The notes: a model not told the origin generated them from the sequence alone. A stretch of DNA of 64,000 nucleotides from Bicyclus anynana (GCF_947172395.1 NC_069085.1:4992112-5056111); one strand, 5' to 3'. Counted from the stretch's first letter, positions 11,032 through 22,798 are shown. Numbers and translations: made by a program.

Positions 11032-11954
11032 TTCATTCATATAAAAACAAGTAGGGGAACACGGTCTGAGACTGCATAGTGTTTGAAATGGCATAGTCGC
11101 TATTTCTCTGTGATTCGCTAACGATTGACATCAACACACTCAATCAAGATTCCCCCATGCAGCGAACTGTGTGCCTAGTGGGAGTTTTCAATATTTTCAT
11201 ACTTTTACTATCACGTTGACGTTTACGCAAATTTATATGGAATTGAAACAATTGTGTAGTGCCACTAGATGGCGCTGGTCCAATTCCTTAGAAATTCGCG
11301 TTTACGTTACGTGACAGTAACAGTATCAAACTGCCACTAGGCCCTCTGTTCGTTTTCAGCGCGCTGAAACTGTACAAAGTGATACATGAGATGGAATTTT
11401 GATTATTTTTTATTACTGATATTTCTATAAGAATAATAATTTGTGTTCAACTTTGGGACTGATTTATTAGCTAAAAATAGATGAGTTTTTTAATATAGAC
11501 AGCCTTTTTATTTCAATTTCAATTTGTGTACTTTGATACGCTATGATTTCAAAATGTATGCCATCACAGACATGTTCCCCTAATATAAATACGAAAATCG
11601 TATTTCATTGCACAGAATGGGAGAGATTTTTGCTCGAGTCTGCACTTGGCCTAAATGAAAATCGCGCATGCTCCACACAGCCTCCGAGGGAACCCTCCGG
11701 AGCTCCCTCAGTTGCCCGCTAAAGAGCGCTCCGTTGCAAACGAACCATGAAATAATGGTGCGTGTTATTCTCATTATGTTTTCACGGGAAATGTTGACAA
11801 ACACCCATGAATTCTCATCTAGAATAAACTAAATAATAATATATCAAATACGTGGGACAATGAAGTTCTATGTAAATAAATTAGCCGCTCAATTTTCACT
11901 GCCGTGTTACATAAATTCCCTGTTTTGATAGTGAAATGTATTTTTATTAATAAG

Positions 11955-12301
11955 GTAAGTTTTTGCAATACTGTATTTAATAACATATTATGTTGACTAT
12001 GAAAATAGTAGTCGTTTTATTAAAATTGAATTGAAATTTAATAAATAAAGTTTACTAAGAATTCGAATAAACATAAGACTTAAAATATTTCTCTCAAAAG
12101 CGGTTACTAAAACCGTCACTGTAAACGAATTCAATTGTTTGAGTTATAATATTTAATTAATGTAGCATGCAATTAGAATCATAAACTTTTTAGATCACTC
12201 ATAAAAGTGGACTGTACAATTTTCTTAAAATTAAAGATAACTTTAGTACCTATACTTCTATCAATCATTTGATAATAATAAAACCCTATTTTGTTTTTCA
12301 G
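11955..12301 (+). other. Inferred 5'UTR intron of the first DUF229 gene
   Basis: A good donor (AATAAG|GTAAGTTTTT at 11954/11955) and an acceptor (CCCTATTTTGTTTTTCAG ending at 12301) flank 347 bp immediately before the ATG. This implies an untranslated exon ending at 11954. Its start is not defined. Confidence 0.5.
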
Positions 12302-12302
12302 A

Positions 12303-14291
12303 ATGGGCCAACCGATCAGAACATTTGTGGGAAGAGGCAATACGGCGCAAATACGATTGCGTTATGTTTTCTTGGTTGCTATAGTATTTGGCGGCAGTTT
12401 TCTGTTTATATTTATCAACAATGGAATTGATATTTTGTTTTTGAACAACGATATCAACTCAGTATGGAAAACACATCGGTACGAAGTAGTGAGTCCTGAC
12501 GATACTTTCACGATAAAAACCACAGGTTGCACTATCCCAGGCTTGAACCCTTTCAGTGACGACATCAAAAAGTTCATTGACCGCCCCAAAAATATCAAAC
12601 CGTGCCACCAATCAAACATATCTTTACTCGACAATAACGAAACACACATATGGATTATTAAAGAAAATTTACAACATTACTATGTGCCTCATAATTCAAA
12701 TATTTCATGCTGTTATCAATCGTTCTATCGACCGTTGGCTATCGCAGATATTTCCTCTATGGACGTAGACGATAGAGTCAAATATGAAGCCTGCATTGAA
12801 TTTTCAAACTCCATAGAAGTGATGAACGAATTCGTGAAAGTATCTTGCATCTACAAGGAAGAAATACTTTATGAACAGTTTTTTCTCTTTACGCCCAAAA
12901 AACCATTTCTGTCATTCAAGGAAGACTTCTTGGAGATCCCCCAAAATCAAACAGGATATAATGTCATAATAGTGGGCATCGACGCTATCTCGAGATTGAA
13001 CTTTTATAGGACGATGCCCAAAACGTTGTCTTATCTAAAGAAGAAGGGTGCTATTGAATTTTATGGCTACAACAAAGTTGGAGACAATACCTTTCCCAAT
13101 CTGACTCCTATTCTCCTTGGCATGAAGGACACGGATTTGAAGAAAACATGCTGGCCGAATATGAGGGCGACATTCGACAATTGCCCTTTTATCTGGGATT
13201 CGTTCAAAGACGTCGGTTATTACACAGCACTCGGTGAAGACACGGCCACTTTGGGCACGTTCAATTTTGAGAAATTTGGCTTCAGCCGCACTCCAACGGA
13301 TTACTACTTGCACACATTCATGCACGAAGCCGAGCGCTACACCGGCAACAACAGAGATTTCAACTCATACATATGCATGGGAAACAAATATTTCTACAAA
13401 GTTTTATTAGACTATATTGGAAATTTAGCGATGAGTCTCAAGACCTCCAAGTTATTTGGATTCTTTTGGGAAGTGACAATGAGTCATGATTATTTGAATT
13501 ATCCGATGGCTATGGACAATAATTACGAATTGCTTTTAAGAAAACTCGATTACACGCGATACTTGGAGGATACGATTTTAATAATTTTGAGCGATCACGG
13601 CATACGGTGGGGTGAAATCCGATTTACCAAACAGGGTAGACTGGAAGAGCGTCTGCCGCTAATGCATATACTATTGCCAGATTCATTTCGCAAGGACTTT
13701 TCGTTTGCCTACGAAAATATGAAACTGAACAGCCATCGACTCACAACGCCGTTCGACGTGTACGCAACTCTGGTAGATCTAATAAATGTAGAAAAAATTA
13801 AAAATGAAAACATCAAAGCAAGATCGGCGAGCAGTTACGCTTTTGACAGGAGCATCAGTTTGTTTCTACCAATTCCAAGCAATCGCACATGTAAAACGGC
13901 GGATATCGATGATCACTGGTGCACGTGTCACAAAGGACAGAAAATAGCAATAGATAGCGCAGAGGCTTACGAGGCTGCGGCTAGTTTGATGGAGAATTTG
14001 AACACGTTGATACACGGTCACCCACAGTGTTCTCGACTCACACTTTTAGAGTTAATCGAAGTGACGGAAATGTTAGCGGGGACGCCGTATGAGAGTGAGA
14101 TAGGTTGGAGGGAATTCTTGGTGGTAGTTCGGACTGCTCCTGGTAACGGAGTGTTTGAGGCGACTCTTCGGCACGACGCGCGGGACTGGTCGCTCGCCGG
14201 TTCGATCAGCCGATTAAACATGTACGGCAATCAGGGTCATTGTATTCATCACTACCAGCTCAAATTGTACTGTTATTGTCAGAACGAATGA
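12303..14291 (+). CDS. DUF229 family protein (alkaline-phosphatase superfamily), paralog 1
   Basis: A single coding exon of 662 residues. A short cytoplasmic N terminus is followed by one membrane segment (about residues 20-38, YVFLVAIVFGGSFLFIFI), giving a type II membrane protein with a large outside or lumenal domain bearing several N-x-S/T sites. The core has the family's metal-site-like motifs VGIDAISRLNFYR (Asp227) and LSDHGIRWG (Asp431-His432), then GRLEERLP and NSHRLTTPFDVYATL. The C-terminal part is cysteine-rich (DDHWCTCHKGQ and LKLYCYC). DUF229 resembles sulfatases and alkaline phosphatases in fold class, but its substrate is not known. The start follows directly after a splice acceptor. 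Longer frames use a TTG inside the intron and are wrong. Its tandem paralog begins 5.6 kb downstream. Confidence 0.9.
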   Translation: MGQPIRTFVGRGNTAQIRLRYVFLVAIVFGGSFLFIFINNGIDILFLNNDINSVWKTHRYEVVSPDDTFTIKTTGCTIPGLNPFSDDIKKFIDRPKNIKPCHQSNISLLDNNETHIWIIKENLQHYYVPHNSNISCCYQSFYRPLAIADISSMDVDDRVKYEACIEFSNSIEVMNEFVKVSCIYKEEILYEQFFLFTPKKPFLSFKEDFLEIPQNQTGYNVIIVGIDAISRLNFYRTMPKTLSYLKKKGAIEFYGYNKVGDNTFPNLTPILLGMKDTDLKKTCWPNMRATFDNCPFIWDSFKDVGYYTALGEDTATLGTFNFEKFGFSRTPTDYYLHTFMHEAERYTGNNRDFNSYICMGNKYFYKVLLDYIGNLAMSLKTSKLFGFFWEVTMSHDYLNYPMAMDNNYELLLRKLDYTRYLEDTILIILSDHGIRWGEIRFTKQGRLEERLPLMHILLPDSFRKDFSFAYENMKLNSHRLTTPFDVYATLVDLINVEKIKNENIKARSASSYAFDRSISLFLPIPSNRTCKTADIDDHWCTCHKGQKIAIDSAEAYEAAASLMENLNTLIHGHPQCSRLTLLELIEVTEMLAGTPYESEIGWREFLVVVRTAPGNGVFEATLRHDARDWSLAGSISRLNMYGNQGHCIHHYQLKLYCYCQNE

Positions 14292-15032
14292 ATGCAGTCG
14301 CATAAAATATCAAATATCTGTGATAAAAGGATAGACATATTGAATGCCTATTTTTACTCAACTACGGTGAAGCCAAGATGTTGTGATTTTAGCTGTGTAT
14401 GTTTGTGTTTATGTAAGTTCCTCTGTATTGTTTAATTTTGATGAATAAGCTGTTATTATGTCTATAGGGCCGGGTAACATAGGCTTATTTTAACTGACTT
14501 CAACAACAATACTGGCGACTATTTCACTACATAATTATTATTAATTTGTTAAATGATATAAGCTGATAGTTAACATTGAATTGTAACTTGCAATAGGTAA
14601 GTACATATAAAATTAGAGTATCTCCATCTGTCTAACTTTACATAAAATTATACAAATACCTAGGTAGATATAATAATTATTATTTGTGTCATTAGTAACG
14701 TAACAAACTAATCATACCTCCTGCTCCTTTTTGGAAGTCGGTTAAAAATTAACCACGGTTGTTAAATATATGTAGGTAGTCACACAAAATATTTATTAAG
14801 TAGTTTAGTAGTATGTAGGCAACTAGTCTTTCCCAGTCATATTATATGTTAAGGTACTACACTCAGCTTCCATAAATAAGAATATATTAACAATAGGAAT
14901 AAGATATTTTTGTAGTGTACATTTATGTTAAAGTTGGAAGACAAAGGTACTAATTATTAAGTTCAGTAATAATGTAATTAGATATATGTATTTAAATTGA
15001 AGGTTTAACTAATTAGGTATCTGTATGTAAGT

Positions 15033-15240
15033 TAGATATCACGTGTCTCAAACGGTAAAGGGAAAACATCCTGAAGAAACCTGCATACTTGAGAATTTTC
15101 TTAATTCTCTAATCTAAGTCTGCCAATCCGCATTGGGCCAGTGTGGTGGACGTAAAGGCCTAACCGCTCTCATACTCAGAGGAGACTTGTGCTCAACAGT
15201 GAGCCGTATATGGGTTGTTAATGATGTTGATGATGGTGTA
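15033..15240 (+). mobile_element. SINE family B, 5'-truncated
   Basis: Shares ATCACGTGTCTCAAACGGT, AATCCGCATTGGGCCAGTGT and GACTTGTGCTCAACAGTGAG with the complete copies at 31862 and 56083. It ends in a GATGTTGATGATGG tail. Confidence 0.8.
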
Positions 15241-15335
15241 AGTTACTTATTCTATTTTATTAAGACGGGCTTGGGATGTACTAATTTGGCGCAGTTGAAA
15301 GTTTTGTGGTTCTCAATATTGTGGTCCTGGTCAAT

Positions 15336-16024
15336 ATTGAGGTAAATTCTGTACATGAAATATATTTCCAAAATAACTATCAGGGGGTGATTAGTGATCG
15401 ATACTGATGCCAATAATGCAATCAGTAAAATTTTTGTCTGTCTGTCTGTCTGTATGTTTGTTATAGAAACAAAAACTACTCGACGGATTTTAATGAAACT
15501 TGGTACAATTATTCTACATACTCTTGGGCAGGTTATAGTATACTTTTCATCACGCTACGATCAATGGGAGCAGAGTAGTGAAGGGAAATGTTGGGAAAAT
15601 GGAGTTGGGAAAGTTATTCCATTTTTTAAGCTTCCGTCGCGTGTGCAGCCTTAATGGTAAAAGCTACAAAGAAATCATGTATGACGGAAATGTTCTCCTT
15701 AAAATTATATAAAAAAACACAATGACATATATATGTCTATCTTGTATGGTTGACTCACAATAACACGTGTAACTCCCGATAGCTTAGCAGTTCGGAGCTT
15801 TCTGATTATATTTGTCTACTCTTACGTTTATAACACTCTTATAAAAAAAGTTAACATTATTACTTATTCAATTAAAAGTTAGGTAGGGATAGGGTAAGAA
15901 GGGTAGGTGTAGGGTAGGAATAGGGTAGGGATAGGGTAGGGATAGGGTAGGGTAGGGGTAGGGCAGGGTAGAGGTAGTTGAAAGTTTAGATCGACTTTCA
16001 CGCGGACGAAGTCGCGGGCGTCCG
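15336..16024 (+). mobile_element. Non-autonomous Helitron-like element, copy 2
   Basis: Homologous to 9410-9812 at the left (TTCTGTACATGAAATATATT, GTCTGTCTGTCTGTCTG, GACGGATTTTAATGAAACTT) and at the right end (TTTCACGCGGACGAAGTCGC, then GGGCGTCCGCTAGT). It carries a GGTAGGG minisatellite at 15880-15975 and about 230 bp in the middle that copy 1 lacks. The GCGGAC/GTCCGC hairpin followed by CTAG|T fits a Helitron 3' end. No Rep/helicase is encoded. Confidence 0.7.
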
Positions 16025-16756
16025 CTAGTATAATAATAATGTTATACAATGTGATCTAGACCCTATTTATTTTAAGACGTGGGTTCATTTACACGAGCAG
16101 CAACTACTACCGAGGTCTCGGCGGCAGCCGATGTCGTAACGGCGACATGTCATTTATAATATTTATAAGTTTACGTAGAGACGTAAATTTTTATTGTGTC
16201 CATAATAAGTAGGTATATTAAAAATTAAAATACCTATTTAGCTGCAGTTGTACGCAAGCACGGATCCAAGTTTTGAATATCATAGAACGAATGATGAAAA
16301 TGTCATCAGAATCGATACAATCAAAGTGTGAATAGTGACATTTATTACTTACAGATTTATTAATTTACCAGCAGATTCAGATTGTTTGTTTAGAAATATT
16401 TTGTAAACATCTTTGCACTGATTTGACCGATTTCCGGACGATTTTTTAAGGCTTAATCCGTGAAAATGTATGTTTATGTAACATATGGTTTACGGTTGGT
16501 AATGTACATTACGACATATCGTACGTACGAGTAATGTTATTTATTTTATATTATAGTTTAAGTATGAATACTATTAAGTATGTAGATATCCTTATTAGTA
16601 AGTAATAACACCTGTTTTGTATGAAGAAAATAATAATAATAATGTAACCTTACTTCTATAAGGATTAATTAGACTGGACTACTATTCAACGCAAACAAGT
16701 AAAGAAATCGTTCTTCTTAATCTCTATAATATTAGTAAGTAACTATAGAGTACGAT

Positions 16757-17035
16757 CTGTGATAGCCCAACGGATATGACCTCTGCCTTAAGACACAGGC
16801 GTATATAGCGGGTGGGCCGGGTGGGCCGTGCCCACCCTAGAATGTACCTGTGCCCATCCTAGGATTCTGGGTTACCGATATGGAACGCTGCTAAGATACT
16901 TATAATAGACTTGATGTTGGGGGCTAGGCCCACCCTAGGAAATAATCGTAGTTACGCCAATGCTTAGACCGGAGGGTGTGGGCTCGAATCCGGCCCGGGG
17001 CTTGTACTTTTCAAATTCTAGTAAGTACTAATAGT
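16757..17035 (+). mobile_element. SINE family B interrupted by a MITE
   Basis: The SINE head GTGATAGCCCAACGGATATG with CTCTGCCT stops at about 16787. It resumes at about 16967 with GGAGGGTGTGGGCTCGAATC and CGGCCCGGGGC (box B). Removing 16788-16966 restores the normal SINE order seen at 31862 and 56083. Confidence 0.8.
16788..16966 (+). mobile_element. GGCGTATATA MITE, nested copy
   Basis: It runs from GGCGTATATAGCGGGTGGGC to AATCGTAGTTACGCCAATG. It is flanked by CTTAAGAC on the left and CTTAGACC on the right, a possible imperfect target duplication. Related copies: 10088-10195 and 57854-57999 (-). Confidence 0.75.
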
Positions 17036-17109
17036 TTCTTAGCTAAGCCGCAGACGGTCAGACGGGCAGATAAAAGGGTATTAGTTGACTACGGCACCCT
17101 AATTTTTTT

Positions 17110-17923
17110 TAATAAGTACAGTAGAACCCGCAAATGACGATCACGCTTAAAACGATTTTTCGCTTAATGCGTCATTTTACGCCATTCCCTACAACTTGAG
17201 ACATGTTTTCATACATTTCCTAACGCTTAATACGATTCATCATCCCATTTAATACGTCTACATGTCACACGCGTGTAATTCCAAATGCGACAAATAAATT
17301 ACAAGAGATATATCAGGACATCATAAAGGTCCTTAAACAAGGTTGCAGGACAAGACTAATACATGATATCTTAGAGAACTTAAAGACCCTGACAGCAAAC
17401 GACCCTTGACATGATGAGATTTTAAACTTAAAATCTTGAAGACGCACTGCAAAAGTAAAATTTAATTGAAAATTTCGTAATTGCATAGTGCTTGATGCAT
17501 TATGCCATTACGAAAAATAATCTTTTTGTCATACCAGAATAAGTGATTATTTTAACTAGCTTATTTAGGTAATCTTTACACCAAATACACAAATTTTTAT
17601 AACTAAGTATGTATGTTTACGTTAGTCGTTATATTTTTCACCATCCCCCACCCATATCTATACTTATATTATCAATACTAACATTATAAAGCTGAAAAGT
17701 CTGTTTGGTTGAACGCGCTAATCTCGGGAACTACTGGTCCGATTTGTAAAATTCTTTCGGTGTTAGGTAGCCCATTTATCAAGGAAGGCTATAGGCTATA
17801 TATTATCCCCGTATTCCTACGGGAACGAGAACCACGCGGGTGAATCCGCGGAGGCGTCTACTAGTCCCGTATAAGACGCGTTTTTAGTTGGGTCCCTGCG
17901 AAATCGTATTAAACGAGTTCTAA
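17110..17923 (+). mobile_element. Pogo/Tc1-like non-autonomous element with nested repeat
   Basis: The left end CAGTAGAACCCGCAAATGAC and following ACGCTTAAAACGATTTTTCG are partly inverted at the right end (GTCCCTGCGAAATCGTATTA, AACGAGTTCTA). Such ends occur in pogo-like MITEs. There is no intact transposase. The 17657-17866 repeat sits inside it. Confidence 0.5.
17657..17866 (+). mobile_element. Helitron-like short element
   Basis: It begins ATACTAACATTATAAAGCTG, has TCGGGAACTACTGGTCCGAT and CCCGTATTCCTACGGGAACG, and ends CGCGGAGGCGTCTACTAGT. Partial relatives occur at about 244-478 (+), 828-1012 (-) and 27770-28060 (-). Confidence 0.6.
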
Positions 17924-18863
17924 TGTATTTGTCTTTTTACAATAATTTCCATGTTGTTTTTGTCATTTTAACCGTTTATCTTATGATTCAATGTAAATTC
18001 TTTTGTTATTACAGTGACAGGAACAAATGTTAATAAGTAACGAATTTTATATAATCAACCCCTTTCGGAACGGAAATAGCAATTCGGACGAGGTGTTGAA
18101 AATAATGTGCTAATGTTTTAAATCTTTGGAATCCTTATTAAATGAAGATGTTTTTAATCTAGATGTACATCTTTGTCTAAAACATGTTTTTCAATTAGAC
18201 CGTTAAAAGTATATACAAAAAAATCGTTGAACAAAAAAAAATATTGGCCCGTTTTTTGGAAAAAGCTTACTTTGCAGTAGAAAAAATTAAACTTTCATTT
18301 TTTGATTTTGAAGCAACTGTTCAAAAATAATTACCATGTATAATCAACTTTTAAGTAATTGTTCAACACATGGTATGACTAAACTGCACTGAGGATAGAG
18401 ATTTTTGTAAAATAAAATCGGTAAATTTCGGCTAACATATATTACGGAACATCCTGTATATGCACTGCCTAACCTAAAATATCCATACGAACCCATATTG
18501 GCGAAGGAATTTCCATTTAACACAATTTGTACGTATTGTGCCTACCCTAGTCGAGAACCTTGTGCACGCCACTGAATGTCATACTTATAACATTGGTCAT
18601 CTTTAGACATACACACCTAATCTTACTAGCGTAGCCTTTACCTACTTTTAAATACTTACTTATTTTAATAACACTGATGAATAGGAAGGTCAAAAGATTT
18701 TTAGCTCTCTTGCAGTAAAGAAAAAATTATTCTTCTCAACAATCTTATTCTATACACAAATATCCATGGAACTAATATAACTAAAGCCTGTGACAGCCAG
18801 ACATACTTACCTTATTTTATTACCTCAGACTAATTAGTCTCAGACTACTTACATAAAGACTAG

Positions 18864-19039
18864 TCATCATCATCACCATTATCAACCTATATTCGACTCA
18901 CTGCTGAGCTCGAGTCTCTTCAGAATGAGAGGGGTTAGCGTTAGTTAAATAGTCCACCACGTTAGCCTAATGCGGATTGGCAGACTTCATACACACAGAG
19001 AATCAAGAAAATTCTCTGGTAGGTACCTATGCAGTTTGG
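18864..19039 (-). mobile_element. SINE family B, 3' part
   Basis: The reverse complement carries the family B body (AATCCGCATTAGGCTAACGT, GAGCTCAGCAGTGAGTCGAA) and ends in a GATGATGATGA-type tail. Confidence 0.8.
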
Positions 19040-19924
19040 ATTATTAGTGCGTTAGGAAAGTAGCAGGTTTTAAGGGTCCAGATCCTCAATTGTCCAAGTA
19101 TAATACATAATGTTTTGATATTTTCTACGGGATCGATGCCAGCACTTCGTTGCAACTCTTCGCTAAAGACCCTTAAAGTTCTCTTTAAAAAGGGTGAGCA
19201 CCCTTGAAACCTGCTATATATCTACTATCCAATGCCACCACAGTTTGAAACTCCGTAATTAGCTACCGTACTTACCTGTGATGTGACGCGTATGGTATTG
19301 ATACATTCAGACCAATTATTGTATAGGACTTGCCTCGCTAGACGTTACTTTTCTGTCAAAGTGTATGATCAACGATCTAATACGATTATAAAAACTGTCT
19401 CTATAGAATCGATGTTAACTAGTTGTAATCGTGTTCGTCGGTTCTCGGAAAAGAGCTCCGTAAAAATACCTTTTTGTGTAATTGAATTGTGTAAAAAACG
19501 GGCAAAAACTTCTAGTTTAGTATTAGATATATACAAAATCTAAGCTCGTTTTCCTCAGAAAGTGACAGACAATTTTGTTCGTGACTATGAGTGCGATACA
19601 GGTCCTTCTATATTTGGTCTGAGTCTGTATGTACACGAGTGAAACATATGGCTGTTGAATGCCAACTTATTTATTATTATTATATAATGAACTCAAATAT
19701 ACAAGATATCTGACCCCACACCCTAAGAGCATAAGCAGACAACTTTCAGCGTTCATAAAATGAGGTACGAATCAGTCTGGTTGTTTCAGGCTCTCAGTCC
19801 ATAAGACAAGTATCCATCATGCGTAGATAATTATCAAATTCACGCCATTTTAAAGCATATCAATATACTTTTTGTTTATTGGGACGTTTAAAATAAAATG
19901 TAATTTTTCTTTCAGTACGTGAGT

Positions 19925-21910
19925 ATGTTTCGCGATTGTTGCACTGGCCCAAGCGCGGACAAGAGAGGCTCTATGTCTCTACGACTCAAGTATTTGTTTC
20001 TTCTGGCCACTGTTTTCGGAGGGAGCTTTCTCATTATATCCATCAACAAGATTTCAGAAACTAGATATTTTCTCAACAACGATGCATCTATGGACTATCT
20101 TCCGGATCTATTGCGTACGAGTGTGTTTAATCAAAGTTATACAATAAAAACTGAAGGGTGCACAATACCTGCTTTAAACTATCTGGGGGAAGAAGTTAGA
20201 AATCTGGTCCAATATCCAGAAAATATAAAACCTTGTCCGAACTCCAGTCTTGCGCTATTAGCCAACAATAAAACCCACATCTGGGTAAGAAACGAAAACA
20301 AAGAATACTACAATTTCACCAGCGACAAAATGTTCGAGTGCTGCTATAAATCATTCTCCCGTCCTGTATACATCCAAGACATCACGGCAACAAACGTCGA
20401 CAATCGTGTTAAATATAGTGAGTGCAAAAAATTTACGAATATTATTGACGTGGATGACGAATTCGTTAAAATTGAATGCAATGTAGACAACGTGAAACTG
20501 TATGAACAATACTTCGTGTTCACACCAAAAAAGAAGCTCAGCTCATCCAATAGCAACCAAAACAACAGTACTGCGTACAATGTTATAGTAATGGGAATTG
20601 ATGCTGTATCAAGACTTAACTTTTACAGAACCATGCCGAACACATTATCATTTTTAAAAGAAAACGGAGCTATTGAGTTACTGGGCTACAATAAAGTCGG
20701 AGACAATACTTTTCCGAATCTAATACCTATGCTAATGGGATTGCCTGTGGAAGCCTTAAACATTACTTGCATTCCGCATGAAGGGTCGCATTTTGACAAT
20801 TGTCCATTTCTTTGGGAATATTTCAAGCAGGCGGGATATTACACAGCTTTCGGTGAAGATAGCTCCAGTCTTGGAACTTTTAACTATGCACAAGGTGGAT
20901 TCATTGGAACTCCTACTGATTACTATTTACATACATTTATTAACGAAGCAGAACGCAATGTTGGACTCAATAAAGATTTCAATTCTCTTTTGTGTATGAA
21001 CGACAAATATTTCTATAAGGTGCTGTTGGATTATATAGAAAATCTCACGCTAACTTTAAAATCGAAGAAACTGTTTGGATTCTTTTGGGAAGTAACAATG
21101 AGTCACGACTACCTCAACTATCCAATGATCATGGACCACGATTACACAAATTTATTGAAAAGACTACAAACCACTGGTTATCTTGACGATACTATTTTAA
21201 TTCTTGTAAGCGATCACGGTATACGATGGGGTAAAATAAGATCAACCAACCAAGGACGGTTAGAGGAAAGGTTACCATTTGTGTACATTTTAACACCGCC
21301 CACATTTCGCAATAAATACCGACTAGCGCACAAAAATTTAAAAATGAACAGTCATCGTCTAACTACACCGTATGATATACACGCTACTTTACTTGATCTC
21401 ATTAACCTGGAACAAATAGAAAACCGAATGATAGAGCTTCGCAGCGATCAATCATACGGGACCAACAATGGTATAAGTTTGTTCTTACCGGTACCTACAA
21501 ACCGCACGTGTGCTGTGGCAAACATTGACGATCATTGGTGTAGTTGCCACAAGGGGAAAAAGATTTCTCCTACGAGTGAGATAGCGTTGGAGCTCGCTGG
21601 ACATTTAGTACAAGAATTGAACTCTCTTGTCCAAGATCACAGCCAATGTGCTCGCTTGAAACTAGTAGAAACTGTAGGAATAACGGAAATGGAAGTTAGT
21701 TCGCCGGAACATGATTTCGAATGGAAAGAATACATGGTTGTGGTGAGGACTGAGCCCGGTTATGGGGTGTTCGAAGGCACGCTACGTAATAGCAGCGACG
21801 TGTGGTCACTAGCCGGCTCTGTCAGTCGGATTAACCTTTACGGCACTCAGAGTCATTGCGTTAACAATTATATACTTAAACTTTACTGCTACTGTATCAA
21901 ACATACGTAG
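19925..21910 (+). CDS. DUF229 family protein (alkaline-phosphatase superfamily), paralog 2
   Basis: A single coding exon of 661 residues, co-linear with the gene at 12303. One N-terminal membrane segment (LKYLFLLATVFGGSFLIISI), then MGIDAVSRLNFYR (Asp226), VSDHGIRWG (Asp430-His431), GRLEERLP, NSHRLTTPYDIHATL, DDHWCSCHKGK and the LKLYCYC ending. Same orientation, size and domain order point to a local tandem duplication. The two have diverged strongly in the N-terminal third (residues about 40-210) but keep the putative catalytic motifs, so both are probably active. A splice acceptor (TTTCTTTCAG ending at 19915) lies nine bases before the ATG, implying an upstream untranslated exon. The substrate is unknown. 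Confidence 0.9.
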   Translation: MFRDCCTGPSADKRGSMSLRLKYLFLLATVFGGSFLIISINKISETRYFLNNDASMDYLPDLLRTSVFNQSYTIKTEGCTIPALNYLGEEVRNLVQYPENIKPCPNSSLALLANNKTHIWVRNENKEYYNFTSDKMFECCYKSFSRPVYIQDITATNVDNRVKYSECKKFTNIIDVDDEFVKIECNVDNVKLYEQYFVFTPKKKLSSSNSNQNNSTAYNVIVMGIDAVSRLNFYRTMPNTLSFLKENGAIELLGYNKVGDNTFPNLIPMLMGLPVEALNITCIPHEGSHFDNCPFLWEYFKQAGYYTAFGEDSSSLGTFNYAQGGFIGTPTDYYLHTFINEAERNVGLNKDFNSLLCMNDKYFYKVLLDYIENLTLTLKSKKLFGFFWEVTMSHDYLNYPMIMDHDYTNLLKRLQTTGYLDDTILILVSDHGIRWGKIRSTNQGRLEERLPFVYILTPPTFRNKYRLAHKNLKMNSHRLTTPYDIHATLLDLINLEQIENRMIELRSDQSYGTNNGISLFLPVPTNRTCAVANIDDHWCSCHKGKKISPTSEIALELAGHLVQELNSLVQDHSQCARLKLVETVGITEMEVSSPEHDFEWKEYMVVVRTEPGYGVFEGTLRNSSDVWSLAGSVSRINLYGTQSHCVNNYILKLYCYCIKHT

Positions 21911-22742
21911 CTTGCATTTTATTTGTCAGAAAGTGCAGTACGCGCGTTAATGAGAGCTTGCCGAGAGTGGATAGGGTAAGCGTGTTGCCTATTCAGATTT
22001 ATTATTGTGTGCAGCCAGAGCCCATACATTTTCGCGTGAACTTAGGCCTAAGGTAAGGCCTATAGTCTTGGTAAAATTCACTGTCTTTTGTCCAATCGCA
22101 ACGAACGAGAGAGCGATATTACCGGTTCGGCGCTTTTGTCGACAATTTTGTCCTCACGAGATATGTCGTGGCGCGCATAGGGCCTATAACCCTATAAGCA
22201 ATATGGTACGAGTCTTGGTACGAGTACGATAAAATGATTTAAACTTCAAAGCACAAGTATCTACAAATGTTGTCCATATCTATCTTAAGAAAATCTGTTA
22301 AATGTAAACACAAATGACCTTCGAGATTAAGCTTATTTTAAGCTCAGCGTGTAAAACTAACTGTAGTTTAGTTATAGATTTACAATAATCGAGTTAAGTT
22401 TTCTAGTCAATTCTACGAATGTTTGTTTGTAAATATATTTTATTAAGTATTACCTGCCTACGCAAAGTTTTTTTCTGATTTTGATTCTCTGAAACCTCAG
22501 CGACGTCACCAGGGTTTTTGGGCGGATGCAGAAAATTCACTTCGTGGTTGGAGCGCCACGAAGGCCGTAGAAGATAAGAGAGCGGAACTACTACACTTAT
22601 ACTGCATTACTATCTACTTTTTCCTATTCAGGATTCCTTAGAAAAGTATCTTTTAAATTCGAAGTTTCAACTTTCACCTGACCGTGGTTTAGCTCAGAGA
22701 CTAGGAAACTTCTAAAGCTGTAATTTAAAGTATGCTACACCT

Positions 22743-22798
22743 AACAGTACCTACTCATCAAGGAAGGCTGTAGCCTTCCTTGATGAGTAGGTACTGTT
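22743..22798. repeat. Perfect 27-bp inverted repeat, 2-nt loop
   Basis: Arms 22743-22769 and 22772-22798 are exact complements, containing CTACTCATCAAGGAAGGCT. The right arm plus GTTTACCAACAA is found again, inverted, at about 23026-23061. Confidence 0.9.

Larger units (their letters stand above)
14292..19915. other. Gene-free spacer between the DUF229 paralogs
   Basis: Apart from the presumed 3'UTR just after 14291 and a presumed, unseen 5'UTR exon of paralog 2, the spacer is built from SINE family B fragments, a Helitron-like element, a nested MITE and a pogo-like element, listed separately. Nothing links it to a third gene copy. Confidence 0.55.

Noticed and set aside
12291..12302. Upstream start for the first DUF229 gene
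   Set aside because: It uses a TTG within the intron's pyrimidine tract, ahead of the acceptor AG.
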